This document shows, one piece after another, positions 34,820 to 48,152 of a stretch of DNA of 64,000 nucleotides. The stretch is taken from positions 96,194 through 160,193 of the forward strand of contig MU119323.1 of assembly GCA_014904845.1 (NCBI GenBank). The letters are read 5' to 3'. Both the position numbers and the translations under genes were made by a program. Position 1 is the first letter of the stretch. Each line of letters starts with the position of its first letter. A model generated the notes under the pieces. It did no database searches and was not told the origin of the DNA. It worked only from the letters and a program-made list of their open reading frames with translations. Source of the stretch: Acephala macrosclerotiorum (taxonomy: Eukaryota; Ascomycota; Leotiomycetes; Helotiales; Mollisiaceae).

Positions 34820-35889
34820 AGATACTTTTGTTGTCAATTGTTCATACCTCTCGAGCCATTGGGCTTGGAGAATATCTTGATAGGCAAGGGCTCAGTGAGC
34901 TACCTTGAGCTTGATCAATGATGATGGGCGGATACACTTATTACCCTTGCGCTGTTACACTTCGTCTTGCTTGTCAAGGAACATCTTCGCTGCTGCTTCA
35001 AATGTCTATGTCCTTCTATGACTTACTGGCGCTTGCTTGTTGCATGAACTTGTCAGTATGTCAAAGCATCGAGTCACACTTGTTCTCTTTGCTTGAATTC
35101 CCTTAGAGCCCTTCCCAATGCTTCTTCAACATTCGGACATTCCTATTGTCCTCGAGGTTAAAGGAAGAAATGGTTCCGAGCCAGCATGCCCCCTCCCCAA
35201 AAGGTCTAACACACCTCGAGGGATCTACATGTTACTGCGTTGCTCCAGGATGCTCCTGCAACCTTGGAACATCGTCCATATCCTTGAGTTGAAGAGCGCA
35301 ATAGCTCAGAACCGGTATCCTCTCACTCGAAAGTTCTATCAGGCTCTGGAGTCTTTGGTGGCATCTGTGGGTGCGCCCCGAAGATTCCTAGAACGAAAGA
35401 AAGAACATCCAACCCCTACCATCCCAGCTTTCTTGACGCCTTATCCTCCCTCCTAGCCTCTTTAGCCGCGTCGGCCTCAGACCATTATCCGTTCCGTCTC
35501 GTTCGTCATTATCAATAGCCTCATCTTGAATCCTAAGCGAAAATCCGCACACAAGCTAACAAATTTCTACAAAAACAGACCCCGACTATCCTCCCCATCT
35601 TTCTCTTGCGCAAATAGAGCAAGCACGCAAGACCAGTAAGTTGCCCTTTCCCTCCCCTGATCCCTCGCCTTGCCTACCGGTTGAAAGAAGAGGTGGTTTG
35701 ATTGTCGCAAGAGGCAGCGGGTCATCCAAATTCTTTTTGCAATTGTGAACAGAGAACGCGATCTCGCGCTCCCTCTGCCTCTATCAACAACCTACCTCCT
35801 CGCGATCTCCTCTTCTCCCCTCCACATCTCACACCTCCACACACAACCTCCTCCCCGCCAGCACAATCGCTGACCACAAGTCTGCAGAG
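34820..35889. other. gene-poor spacer and 5' leader of the next gene
   Basis: The frame 35118-35456 holds two weakly similar halves (MLLQHSDIPIVLEVK and MLLQPWNIVHILELK), suggesting an old internal duplication rather than a gene. From about 35500 the sequence becomes pyrimidine-rich (CCTCCTCGC, CTCCCC), as in fungal 5' leaders. Confidence 0.4.
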
Positions 35890-38800
35890 ATGGAAGCAGT
35901 AGCCGCCGCCAACTCCGCCGCCATCAAGGCAACCCTCGCGCGCCTCGAGGCCGCAAAATCACAGTCTTCCGCCTCGCCAGCGGACGGCCGTACTCTCCGA
36001 GATGAGTACAAACTCTTGAACAAGAAGGTGGGGAAGAAGGTGGTCCAGAAGCCTTGTCCGGGTGTTGGGGTCTGCGGGAATGTCCTGTGCGACCATCGGG
36101 GGATGGTGTCTGCTACGTAAGTATCCTGCCTCTCTTTCCGTTCCACTCCTCTCGATATCTGGGGGGGGGGTTCCTTCTCCTTCGCCCAGAGGATCTCCTC
36201 TCTTGCGACGGGGTTTCGGTGCGAGATGGGAGTATCTGATCGAGTCCAAGACTTTTCTAGGTTGGATCTCTAGTTTCCATGAGATCGCAACTCGAGAGCA
36301 TTGTCTTTCCCAAGCCTCAAAGCATCATCCTACAATTTCTCAAAGAGCGCGTTGCGAGATCCTCCTCCCATTTTCCGTCCGTCTCTCTCCTTCCGTGAGC
36401 GAGACCGGGGAGTTGCGATGGATCTCTTGAAACGGAGAATTTCCTGGGTTGGATCTCCAGTCTCCATGAGATCTCAATCCGGAAGCTCTCCATCTCTTGT
36501 GCGCTTCAACTCGTCAACCTACAACTTTTCGAGCAGAGAGCTCGTTACCAGATCCCCACTACTCTCAGACTCTCCAACCTACACTCTCTAAAGAACAAAG
36601 ACTGACAAGCCCATTCTACAGTCCGGTAGCAGACACCAGACTCGTCGAGGTCGTGATGAAGAAGTGCGAGAAGGACGGCTACCCAATCAGCCCGGCCTTC
36701 GCAACCAAGCATCTCCTGGCAACCTCGTCAAAGCTTGTGGACGCCATCAAGTCCGCCCAAGCAGAGATCAACCAACGGGAGCTCAAGCTCCACAACACCG
36801 GCCGAGTCTCCGTCCCTTTCGAGCGAGTCCAAGCCATCCAAGTCAGAATCGCCTATGAAACCCGCGAAGATGGCTACGTTGCGCCCCTGCACGACACTCG
36901 CGACAAGGTCATCCACCACCTCGAGGAGGAGGATAAGTTACTGTTGAGTGACAAGCCTGATGTTTGGAACACTTTCTGGACCAGATCTAGTCGTGGAGAG
37001 ATTGCCAATCCATTGACAGCCGAGTTCGCAAAGATGCTTTATTCTGGAGAGAAGAAATACCGGGAGGAACGAGCTAAACACTGGGCTGAGATCAAGAAGG
37101 AGCAGGAGGACAAGGGTCTCAGTGATACCGAAGTCGAGAAATGCATGGAGCAATGGGAAGAGGACCACAAGAAGCCAGGCACATTTGGTCGTCCCCATGG
37201 TGGCGTCGGTTCTCCGTATCGAAAGGTCAGTTTTGGTGCTTATCAAAGTGGTGTCGACGAGTTTGGCTACCTGGGCAACGCACGTGCCAAGTTCTTTCCG
37301 AAGCAGGATGCCGCTGTCGACAAGGAAGAATTACACAAGATTCCTACCACCCAACTGAGCCCTGAGCAGATGGAGGAGCGTGCCAATGCGTTCGAGCTCA
37401 AGGATGTTATGGCCATGATCAATGGCTTGGAAGCTAATATCAAGGAACAACGCGATGCCATCTCTGTCAACCACCGCGGCCTCTCCAACGAAGAAGCTGA
37501 TGCTGTCACCGAAAAGCACATTGTCGCCCAGCTCCAGCTAACCGCCAAACGCCTTGTCAAGGAGAATATGGAACTCACAGCCAAGAACAACAAGCTCAAG
37601 TTCGAGCGAATGAATGCAATCATTGACGAACCTCAAGTCGACTCTGGGATGGAAGATCTGCACAAGTGGATCGAACTTCAGGCCAACGAGTCTCTCTGCA
37701 ACCTCTTGAGAAACCTCGAAGACAAAGACTTCATTGCTGCCATGGTCGAGCCCGAAGACGAGACCGCTGATATCATCATTGACAGCGAATTCCACATCAA
37801 CAGCTACTTCGTCACTGTTAGTCTGAAGATGAGTACCTTGCTCGACGAATTAAAGTGTGGTTGGAAGAGTGTCTATCGCTCGGTTTTGAAGAAGCTCGAT
37901 GGCATGCTGCCTCACGACATTGTGGTCAATGCTTACATGATGATCCTCCAGCGTCTAGGAGAGGACAACACACTGACAGAGGCTGCTCAGACTGCCCTTT
38001 GGGCTTGCACTGAACTCTCTGCTAAGCTGGAGCATCGACTCAACCAGATGGAGCTACAACCCTTCGATCTTGAGACCGAGCAAGACCGAGAGTTCTTCCA
38101 GATGATCCAAGGCTTGCTCATAGCTCGTATTGAAACCCACCGCGATGGAATCGACGAGTTATTGTCTGACCCCTTCGAGGCGATTGAAAACGATGATGGT
38201 TTACGAGATATTGACTTCGAGGGCAATATCGTTGCCGATTTGACGGAAATCTTGAAGATCGACCGCCCTGAGAGCTGGATGAGCGTGCAGACCTTGAAGG
38301 TCTACGAGGAGACCCTTGCCAAGGCCCGGCAACTCCACAACATGTTCGCCACTGCGAGAAATAGTCCTGGACGTGGTACCAGTGAATGGCGCCAGCGCAT
38401 CGTAGATGAACTTCCTGAGAATGATACGGCAGCTCTCAGTACCATTGTCCTGGAGCTCGAGGGAGATTCAGTTGGCCTCTTTGAGATCACTCATTATCTC
38501 ATTCTGATGAACGACCGAAAGGATTTGCCAACCACCATCAACTACGTCATGAACAAGCTGTCTGCGAAGCTGATGATGGAAGTCTTCGCAGAGACCAAGC
38601 GTCGTATCACTAGCGGGTCCGACAAGACTCTCAATGGCCTGACGATCGCGAATGCATTGCTTAGCGATGTCCTTGATAAGGTTACCCTTGAGACGGAAAT
38701 TCAAACCAAGCTCTTCAACTTTCAATTCGTCAATATCAAGCCGGAAGAGCAAGAGGATGATCCCGTTATCATCTTGTGCAGAGAGATGGTGGACAAGCCC

Positions 38801-41456
38801 AAGACCAAATCCGATCCATTACAGATCTCTCTCCAAAAGCAGATCATTGAGACCAAGCTCCGTACAGCACTCAGTACATCAGAATCGGGCATGAACTTCA
38901 AGCTTGCCTTTTTCAATGCGTACGATGAACTTAGTCTCGAGGAGAAGGTTCGCAACAATCGGGGCATCGAAGAGGAACTTCAGGAGGCTTTCGGGCAAGA
39001 GACGAGCGAGCAGGAAACCAGCCAGGAGCCGGAGAATTGTCACTCGCGATGGGTCGGCTTTCCCCACCGCCGCAAGGACAAGCACGGTGCTGACAACGAT
39101 CACGATCTCTATGATTACGATGATCCGTTTTCGTCTTTGAGGGCAAAAGATGGCCGTCCTTTCTTCGAGAGTGAGGCTGGCCAAACAATCAAGAAGGCTG
39201 TCGACGAGGAAAAGAGACAATTTAAGGAGTCAATCGACGTCAAGAAGCAGCTGCCTTGCGACGCGGCCCCATCTGAATTCTCCCCGAAGATTAGCGAGTA
39301 TGAGAAGATCCTTCGAGAGTACGAGCGGACCATGCCAAGAATCCCCCTCTTTCCACTCACCGAACAAATTGACCCTCACGCCTTGGCCAAGGAGTACTAC
39401 AATCCACCACCCAAGCCTGTCGAGAGTGACAATGGCGATGGGATCCTGGGCAAGGAACATGACGGCCTAGCTCCTCAAGATGTCCTCAGCGAGTCTTACA
39501 AGGCAGCCCTTGAGAACAATGTTGAGGTCGATTTCACGTCGTTGACTGGTGGTGATCTCATATACGCCGATGGTCGTCTGCTTCTTCCAGCCCCAAGTCG
39601 AAGTGGTCAAAGTAAGAATATCGATACTGAGTCCACTCCGGATGGAATCGAGATCCTCGATCTTCGACAACAAGAGACTGAAGGACCATCTCAACACAAT
39701 ATCGGCTCATTTCCCTTCGCACGTGATTCCAAGGTCATTGGTCTTCAAGAGGAAGAGGCTGATGAACTAACCCAGCCTATTGCCGATGACAAGGATGATC
39801 AGCCATCACTTGGACTGTCGAGCACTGGCTGCAAGGTTGAGCATGATGGCAATGGTATGATGGTTAAGTTGCCTGGCCGCTCGGGCTCGCAACACAAGTT
39901 CTTGGTCGGTATGAAGAGCGGCACGAATACCCCTAAGCTTGTTGAGTCCTTCGACGCGTATCTCGGATCTATCTATCGATCACGCGAGGACTTTGATGAT
40001 GACGAGGAGATGACAGGTGCCATTAGAATCGAATCAACTGAGGATATGGAGAGAATTCTTCGCAAGCCTAGACCTCTGCCACAGATTCCTGTTACCAAGG
40101 GTAGAGTTAGGGCAGTTTCTGAGCCAGGACCGATTTCTGCAGTCTCCGAGCCCAATGAGGATGCTATTCAACTCGCCGAGCTCGAGCCCTCATCTGATGC
40201 TAAGACTCAGGTTGATGCCAAAGGCAAGGGCAAGGCGATTGACACTGCTGAGTCCAAGCAATCATCTCTTCCGCAACGACCCAAGGTCAAGTTCGCCGAG
40301 CCGGAATCTTCACCTGGTCCTAAGCTAAAGGTAGACATCAAGGGAAAGAGCAAGACGATTGACAATGAAGAGGGCGCTTCGTTTAGAGCAGTGTTCCAGG
40401 ACGGTGATGAAGGTGCCAACATTGGTCCAAGTTCTTCATATCATGCTACCGTTGAAGACGATGATGAAGATGAGGACGATCCTGAACTAGCTGAAGCAAT
40501 CGCCCAGAGTCTCGCAGACTTGAAGCAGCGACTCAACCGTGATAGCGAAGCTGGTCCCTCTACCCGCCGAGAAGCTAAGGTTGATAGTGTCAAGGATGCC
40601 GATAATGAAGCCGGTCCCTCTATCCGTCGAGAAGCCAAGGTCGATACAGTCAAGGGTGCTGATAACGGTGCCAAGGGCGATTCCGAGTCCGTTGAGATCG
40701 AAGACAGTCCACCAACCGTTGACGTTCCTGAACATCTTGCTCCAGACATCAACTCTATCATGGCCGAATGGAAGAAGCAACTGACCGATGCGGGAGAGAT
40801 GTTGGCGGACAAGAAGGTGATTTACAAGGGTAGGGAGCACATGATCTACGACGCCCGTCCATGTAAGCCTAAGGTCGAGGACAAGGAGGGCAAGGTCGAT
40901 CGAGAGACGTGAGTGCACCCATCTGCCCATTGCCAATCATGAATATGCTGACAAATCTGAAAGTTATGAACTTCATGCAAAGCTTGACAAGAAGAACTTT
41001 GCTATCTTCAAGGGCAAGGTTGTTCCCGGACCTGCCTCTAAGGAAGACGTCGAGCACGTAAAGAAGCATAGTAACATCAAGACCGACAAGGTCGCGAACC
41101 TCATCATTGCACTCTGTGCAGGTAGCGCTGCTTTGGCAGCTGACTTCGCCAAGTTTGCTCACGACGAGGTGTCTCTGTACATTGAGATGCGTGGCCTTAT
41201 CCAGTCTGCGTACTACAAGCCGGGACCTTTCAAGTGGGATGCCGAGTTAATGCGCTGGGGCACTCGCTTGCTGGAATTTCGAGTAAAGGAGCTTGAGATC
41301 CGAAACTCAATCCAACGCACCGCCGTCCAGTCAGCTGTCAGTGCTCGCCGCGGCTACACCGTCATCGAAGAAGTACCTGCTGCTCCCAAGCCGCCAAAGA
41401 AGCAGAGCAACAAGTCCTTGAAGATTGCAGCCAAGCGTGCCGCCCGTGGTAACTAG
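35890..41456 (+). CDS. large acidic protein, unknown function, with UIM-like motif
   Basis: Exons 35890-36116, 36622-40908 and 40964-41456 join in frame to 1,668 residues; the first intron is long (505 nt). The ATG context is good and exon 1 carries a Cys/His cluster (PCPGVGVCGNVLCDHRG). The middle is mostly helical and acidic, with coiled-coil stretches (ERANAFELKDVMAMINGLEA; LTAKRLVKENMELTAKNN). Around 1357-1376 EDDPELAEAIAQSLADLKQ fits a ubiquitin-interacting motif (acidic cap, A-x-x-x-S core). Just after it is a near-duplicate pair, SEAGPSTRREAKVDSVKDAD and NEAGPSIRREAKVDTVKGAD. The last exon is a compact basic domain (CAGSAALAADFAKFAHDE). No enzyme motif, signal or membrane span is seen. 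I do not recognise the family. Confidence 0.85.
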
Positions 41457-43312
41457 GTTGTGTTTCGATTATGGTGCCTTTCAGGTGCGAGCGTTGTTGG
41501 GTGGTTCATTCTCGAGTATGTTTTCTGGGCGGCTAAGTTGTTTTTCGATGACCCGACTGCCTGGGTAGATTCATAATTCGAGGTTCACCGAGTAGTGGGT
41601 TGCATGCATGGAGTACGAAGTATGGGAAGGCATTATGGAAGGCAGATAGATACCCCTGGGTTTTAGTTAGCTTGATCGCCAATGCACACCATATTCTGAG
41701 CCTGCGAGTGGCCTGTGTGACAGTGATGCTGCGTGTTTGAGGGATTATTGGCCAACCTTAATACAGCATGGAGGTAAGGCTGGGAATGTATGCAGGTGTG
41801 GTGAGGCTGTGGGGTTAAGCGGTCGTGAGGCAGCAGAGATGTGTAAGGAAGAGAAGTCGTGGAGGCTGAGCGAAGTGAAGTTGTCGTCTCGCCTCACTGT
41901 GGAGCACCTGCCCGTCGGCCACTTCCGGAGCAGCACCATTGGGCAATGAAGATGCTTAGGTAAGTTGTCTTGGCATCATTCTTCCCTTCCCTTCCCTTCC
42001 CTTCCTCTCCTCTCTTTCTCGCCCGTCAGCGTGGCTATAACTTTTCGGGCCAGTTCACAGGTCAGGAGTCACTTTCTGCTTCTCAGCGTGGCAAAGCCCA
42101 ATATCTGACGCACGACTTCTCGCTCATCAAAGAATGCGAGAATTGATCGAGACGGTTCATTTCGAGAATCACCAAATCGCACCATGACGTAGGTACTGAG
42201 ATGCTTGGCGGCTACTTCGCCCAGGGTACAGGGTCCCCTCTGCAAGCCGGGATTGCGCCAACAGAAAGGAGGGGTTGGGAAGCAAAACTTCTAACACCAA
42301 CAATAAGGCACAGACACCGGGCGTTTACCATCTCAGCTCCATCATGGTAATTTTTCTGTCGTCTGTCCAACTTTGCATACTTGGTTGAGTGGTGGTCGAC
42401 GTGTTCGTACATAAACACGGCCGACGAATACTGTTGACGCTGTTGGCGCTGTTGACGCTGTTGAGAAATCTTGGAAGAGCCAGCCGACACGGGGCCTTGC
42501 TTGAGCCCTCTGCCATTATCACAAGCAAGAACCATAGCACTCATCACAACATCGAGCAGCAGAGGCAAAACACAAGCCGAAGACGACGAGTATGTACGTC
42601 TCTTTCTTTCTTTCACCCACGCACTGAGTCACTGCACGGGCAAAAACCGTTCTCGCCCTCACCATCCTCGCCCAACGGTGTCACTGCCGCTGTCACCGAG
42701 TCGAGTCTGGGTCTGCGGTGCGGTGCGGTGCGATTTTGTGGTTCACGAGGTATTGCCGTCTGACGCAACAACACCAGCATCACCTGCATCCGAACTCCGT
42801 CTCCCAATCAACTCCAACACAGAAGCATCCAACTGCTTTGTCACAGCCTACCACCCCCTTGCTTCCACTGCTTCTCCTCTTCTCCTACTGCACCTGCACC
42901 GTACAAGAACCGACCCAACTTCGACCCTACCAACTGTCACTGGCTCGTCTCATGATGACCGTGGCATAGGGCTGGAACAACACCGACCAGGACCTCACCA
43001 CCTTATTACCACCTTTACCCATTCAACTTCTCCCCTTCTGCGCTATTCGACGCGGGTCTTCCAAAGCTGGTGTGAGGGGCAAAGAAGAGGCTTTCATTCG
43101 GCTGATGCAACAGCAGACAAGGCTTGCTCCCAATTTACGACGCTCTTCACTACAAATCAATCCTCGACCCCACCAACCCTCACTTCTACACCTAACCTCG
43201 CCAAACCTGATCACAACACCCCTCGTATCCCCACGAGCTCAACAATAAATTCATACATTTGCTTCCGGGCATACTTTGCTACGATCGCACAACACACAAG
43301 TACAACGTCAAG
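41457..43312. other. long intergenic region with simple repeats
   Basis: It holds the 3' side of the large gene and a long leader for the next. Simple repeats: (TTCCC)n near 41983-42014, a 9-mer GCTGTTGAC array near 42433-42465, and GCGGT triplication near 42717-42732. CT/CA-rich sequence dominates 42770-43260. Antisense and sense frames here (for example 42471-43325) look like translations of pyrimidine-rich leader. Confidence 0.45.
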
Positions 43313-46300
43313 ATGCCAGAAGTGACAAGAGTAGTGCGCAGCTCCTATCGCGATGATTACGATTCCGATGATGATGGACGCTCCATCGTCAGTCGTAGAG
43401 CCAAAGACGACGGTTCCTATCGCACTGTCCAACGCTACCGCGTAACACCGAGTCGAGTCGAAGAAGTCGAAGTTGATCGCAGAAGTTCACGGCTCGACAT
43501 TGCTCCACGAGCAGAGCGCATCGAAATCGACCGCCGCAGTGAGCGCTGGGAACCCGAACGACCCCGCTCTGCCATCGAAATGCGCCCACGATCCGCCATC
43601 GTCGAACGAGAGCGATACGTCGAGCGTGACCGCGAACCCGTTCGTGAGATCCGTGAGACTGAGCGATACATTGAGCGTGAACCTGAACGCGAGCGCACAA
43701 GAACGGTAGTCTACGAGCGGGACCGTGAACCAGAACCGTTGAGACCATGGGAACGGGCTCCGGCTAGACCATGGGAGTCGGAACGGGACGTTCGTGAGAC
43801 CGATGTCGTCAGAGTTGAGAAGAGAACAGCGGAACGAAGAGAAGAGCCATATGAACTGGAACGATATCAACGAGAGACCGAATATTACGACCGTCCCGAA
43901 CCACCGCCACAACCCATCATCATTCGCCAGAGAGCTCCAGAGCCTCAACAAATTATCGTGCAGGAAGCACCACAGCCACCTCCAATCATCCTTCCGGCAC
44001 CGAGAGAAGAAGTTCAGATTGTGAAACAAGAGGTCATACGAGAAGTAGAGGCACCGCGACCAGAACCACGAAGACAAGAAGATGAGTATTATTACCGCCG
44101 TGATGTCCGAGAGGTCCGAGATGGCGCCAGAAGAGAAGAGGACTTTGCTCTGGAAAGATATGACTCTCGCAGAGACATTCGACCTCGAGATTCCGTCAGC
44201 GGTGATGAATATAGCGATGAGGACTACATTATTAGAAAGAAAATTGTACGACGTGAGCGCAGTCGAAGCAGTAGCCCACATCACAAGAGGCATCTAGCAG
44301 AAGGCGCTCTAGCTGGTGCAGGAGCCGCTGCTCTACTCGCCAATCATGCAGCAAAGCAGGGCACTGGCGGAGAACATCGTGGCAGAAATGTCATTGGAGG
44401 TGCAGCCCTCGGAGCTATTGGTGCAGAAGTCCTCACAAGAGCCAGAAGTCGATACCGCGACCTAGAAGACGAGAGAAGTCGGTCACGATCAAGATCCAGC
44501 AGCCGGCATTCTCACAGAAAGATCAAGACTGCTATCGGTCTGGCCGCAGCTGGTCTAGCCGCCGCAGCCGCTACAAAATATATCTCAAACCGTAAAGCAG
44601 AGAAGCAGGAGATTGGTAGAGGTCGGAGTCGAACTCGAAGTTTGTCAAGACGTCGTTATTCTGACGATGATTACTCTGACTACGACGATCGCCGAGCTCG
44701 TACGAGAAGCCGAAGCGTTCACACAGATCCAAAACATCGGTCTGCCACAATTGCAAAGGCTGGAGCTGCTACAGCGGCTGTTGCTGCCGTCGCAGAGCAT
44801 TTCCGAAACAAGTCTCGCCGACGGTCTGGAGAGCGGTCAAAGTCGAAGATCAGAACAGGTGCCGAAATCGCAGGTGCAGGCCTCGCTGGTGCCGCAGTAG
44901 CAGGACTATACGAGAACCGAAAAGCAAAGGAGGATGTTAGAGAGGAAGATGCAGAAATTAGAAGGGAGCGGAGGAGAAGCAGAAGCAGGTCGAGAGCCAG
45001 ATCTGTCGGCGCATATTCTGATCCTGGTGTTGACCCCGAATTAGGAATGGTTCAATACGGTACTGAACCCGTATATACCCACACTCCAGCCTACCAACAA
45101 GGCTACGATTATGATCCTGCTGCCGTCGCGCCTGGTGCGGCGTACGGAGCAACCAGAGGCAGTCGATCGCGATCCCACCGACGTCGACACTCATCCTCAA
45201 GCTCGGGCGAACGAAGACGTTCTCGAAGTCGTAGCCGAGTGAGAGACATCGCAGGCGCTGCAGCCGGTACAGCTGCGGCGGCAATTGGTATTAATCAATA
45301 TAAGAAGAGGAAGGAAAAGAAGGAAAAGAAGGAAAAGGAGGCAGAACGCGAGAGGGAACGAAGACGTGAGGACCCCCAGCACTCAAGATCTCGTTCTCGC
45401 TCTGCATCATCCATCAGAACCAGTTTGGCAAGACGTTTGTCAAATCTGATTCCGGGAAGATGATGTTTTGTTTTCTCATATATCATATCATGTTTACCAA
45501 AGTCATGTAATCTCATTTCTCCTGTAATACTAACAAATGAGATCAGGCTATGAAGAGGAAGTTCCACCCGAGAATTATTATGCGCGAAACTATCAAGACG
45601 ATGGTTACTCCCCTCCATCACCTCCTCATGCATCAGGCGGTTCCTACTATCCCCAGAACAACGAATTCCCACCACCACCAACCCAACCACCAGCAGGTTT
45701 CACGCATCACGGTAATCAGAGCACTCCTCACGTGAATGAGACGAACATCCCACCCTATAATCCTGCGGATTATGCAAATCAACAACCGCCAAATCATGAT
45801 CCATATGGGTACCCGCCACAACATCACACTGGTGACAATGTGAGTAATGAGACTACGTCTCGTCAGGCTCCTTACGTCCCTCCTAATCCAGATCCCTCTC
45901 CGTACTTTCCTCCACCTCCAACAGAGCCTATTGAGGAAGTGCGAGAGCAGGAACAGCAACAGCAGAGACGTAGTCATAGTCACGTTCCCTTGGAGAGAGC
46001 TGAGGAGGGTGCGTCTTAGCTTTGCTTTGCTCAAGTCATGCCCTCTTTGCTTCCTTGTCCTTGCCATCTCTCATCTCTCGTCCTTCCTTCAACTTAGCTG
46101 ACGCTCTATCCCTAGGTGGTGTAATCCACACCCCTCCCTCAACAGACACTCCCTCCCCTCTACAATCACGCTCCCCTTCCCCCTCTCGACCAACCGCAAA
46201 ATCCGTCTCCTTCGGTCCCCTGTCCCCAACCTCATCCCGCTCGCTAGCCCGCATCCACCAAACCGCCAAAGCCACAGGAACAGGAACACACAACCACGAT

Positions 46301-47092
46301 CCCTCCTACAACCACCACTCCCCCTCATCCTCCGATACCTCGCCCTCGCCCTCCGTCCAAAACTCCCTCGTCCTTACTCGGGCCGGCCGTACCCACCCCC
46401 GTGACGCCTCCCCAACCAGCACATACGACTCCCAAGACCTATCCCGACACCGCCGCCGTCGCAGACGTCGGAACTCCGACCCCTCATCCAATCGTCCGAA
46501 TCAACCAAGCAAGCACAGGAGAAGACAAAGAACCGCTAGCAGGAGTCCTAGTCAGAGTTCTGATGAAAGTTCAGGTGAGGTTGAGGTCTTGCCTGATAGG
46601 TTTGATAAGGATGGAAGACCGCTAGATAGGGATGGGAATTCTTATGAGCCGGGATCCAAAAGGAGGGGGTGGAGGGCAAATGTTGCTTGGCTTAAAGGAG
46701 ACTTACGTAACGGCTTTCGTGGCGGTGCTCGTTCTTTTGGTGATGGTCCGAAATCTTCGATGGATTACGACGATAGAAGGTCGAGATCTTCGAATCGCGA
46801 TGATCGGCAAATTACCAGAGGCAACAACAGAGATAGAGATAGGGACAGGGAAGAGGATGAGGGGGAAGGTAAAGGGGGACAAGAAATGGTGGAGAAATTC
46901 GCTCGTGATTTCGGGGATGTGTTTGAGGGGAGAAAAACATGGAAAGATCTACTGATGGGCTTTGTTGAGGAGGCAGGGAGTTTAAGTGCGCTGGGTGGTG
47001 GTGGGAGTCGAGAGTCGCTTGGTGATGAGAAGGGGAGGGGGAGTGGGAGTGGGAGTGGGAAGCGGAGGAGGAGGGATACGGATCGTTATTGA
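43313..47092 (+). CDS. DUF3824-like SR/RE-rich protein with glycine-zipper segments
   Basis: The ATG at 43313 opens MPEVTRVVRSSYRDDYDSDD. Residues to about 300 are RE/RD repeats. Then come three small-residue hydrophobic segments (AIGLAAAGLAAAAATKY; AEIAGAGLAGAAVAGLY; DIAGAAAGTAAAAIGI) set in Arg/Ser repeats, as in fungal DUF3824 proteins. A further exon (45547-46008) reads NYYARNYQDDGYSPPSPPHA and is Pro/Gln-rich. The last (46116-47092) has KSVSFGPLSPTSSRSL, EVLPDRFDKDGRPLDRDG and a conserved helical end (EMVEKFARDFGDVFEGRKT). Exon 2-3 joining is firm. The exon 1 donor is uncertain: 45366 (GTGAGG) gives 1,163 residues. If the first intron is kept, the protein stops at 45463 with an SR-rich tail. 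The family has been linked to hyphal septa and stress, loosely. Confidence 0.85.
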
Positions 47093-48152
47093 GGGCCTTC
47101 CTTTTTTCTAGTTTAGGTGGGCTAGTGGTTGGGTTTTAGGTACGATGGATGGATATGGGAGTGGGATTCGGGAAAGGGGAAAGGTGCTAGGAGGGCATTT
47201 GATTTTTTGCGTGCGTTGATAATGTTGGATTATGATTTTCTTTTCACGACTTCATGACGATGATTTTTTACGAGCGTTTTCACTTCTTCAATTGCATTTC
47301 TCGGCATTTTCAGTTCAGATGAGATAAGATAGGAAAGGGCGGGATAGATGCATATGCATGGAATGAATTAATGACTTCAAACTTTCTGACCAGGGTGTTT
47401 AAGATGATTTCACTGACTTCGATGTTCATGACGAGCTGGGTGTTTGTTTGTGTTTGATGCCGATTGAAGGCGGGTGGCGAGTCGCGTCACATCTCATTTC
47501 GAGCTAGGCAGCCCCTTTCTGCACCTTCGCCCATCGATTCTACCTGAGACGTCTTTCAGAGGGGAAGATCAGATTGAGACATGCCTTCCGTTTCTTTTCA
47601 CGTTTGAAGACTTCTGGGATGTTCTACTTTTCCTTCTCGAATTACTAGAGATAGGAATTGGAAATTTGGAATACTAACTTTGAGATCTTGGTAAGTAATC
47701 CTACCATCCATCTAGTTGTGGCGCGAGTCCTAATCAGTGTCCGCATATGCGCGCGCATCGCGACGGGTTGTGCTTGTTGGTAATCTTGCTCTTGTGCCTG
47801 TGGTGTCTTGATGGATTGAGATGGTATATGTGATGTTTCAGTGGTTCTTCACTTGAGGATTGAGGGAGAGATATGATGTTGGGGGAGATTTGTTATTCAT
47901 CACTTGGACAGGATAGGCAAGCTACGAACGTCATTTTCTAAAGTGGAGAAGGTTCGGATGTCTTGAGTTTGTAATTGAACGTATGGACTGTAGGCTCTTT
48001 TTTCTTAGTCAATACATGCGTTGGCCTTTAAATAAGATGCATGAGGTGCGGCGAGTTAGATGGGTTGATATTCATAGAATAGATACTGAATGGCCTTTCG
48101 CAAAAGAATGTTTTTGTCTGGTGCGAGTACTGACTTTATTTACGCCAAATAT
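47093..48152. other. convergent 3' spacer
   Basis: Between the 3' ends of the DUF3824-like gene and the Clr5 gene. The frame at 47474-47677 (67 residues) has no family resemblance. No RNA or repeat is seen. Confidence 0.45.

Noticed and set aside
42471..43325. 284-residue Thr/Pro/Ser-rich frame before the DUF3824-like gene
   Set aside because: Translation of a CT/CA-rich leader; it overlaps the real start codon in another frame.
43487..44293. Minus-strand frame of 268 residues under the DUF3824-like gene
   Set aside because: Antisense of Arg/Glu repeats gives Ser/Phe/Leu-rich nonsense.
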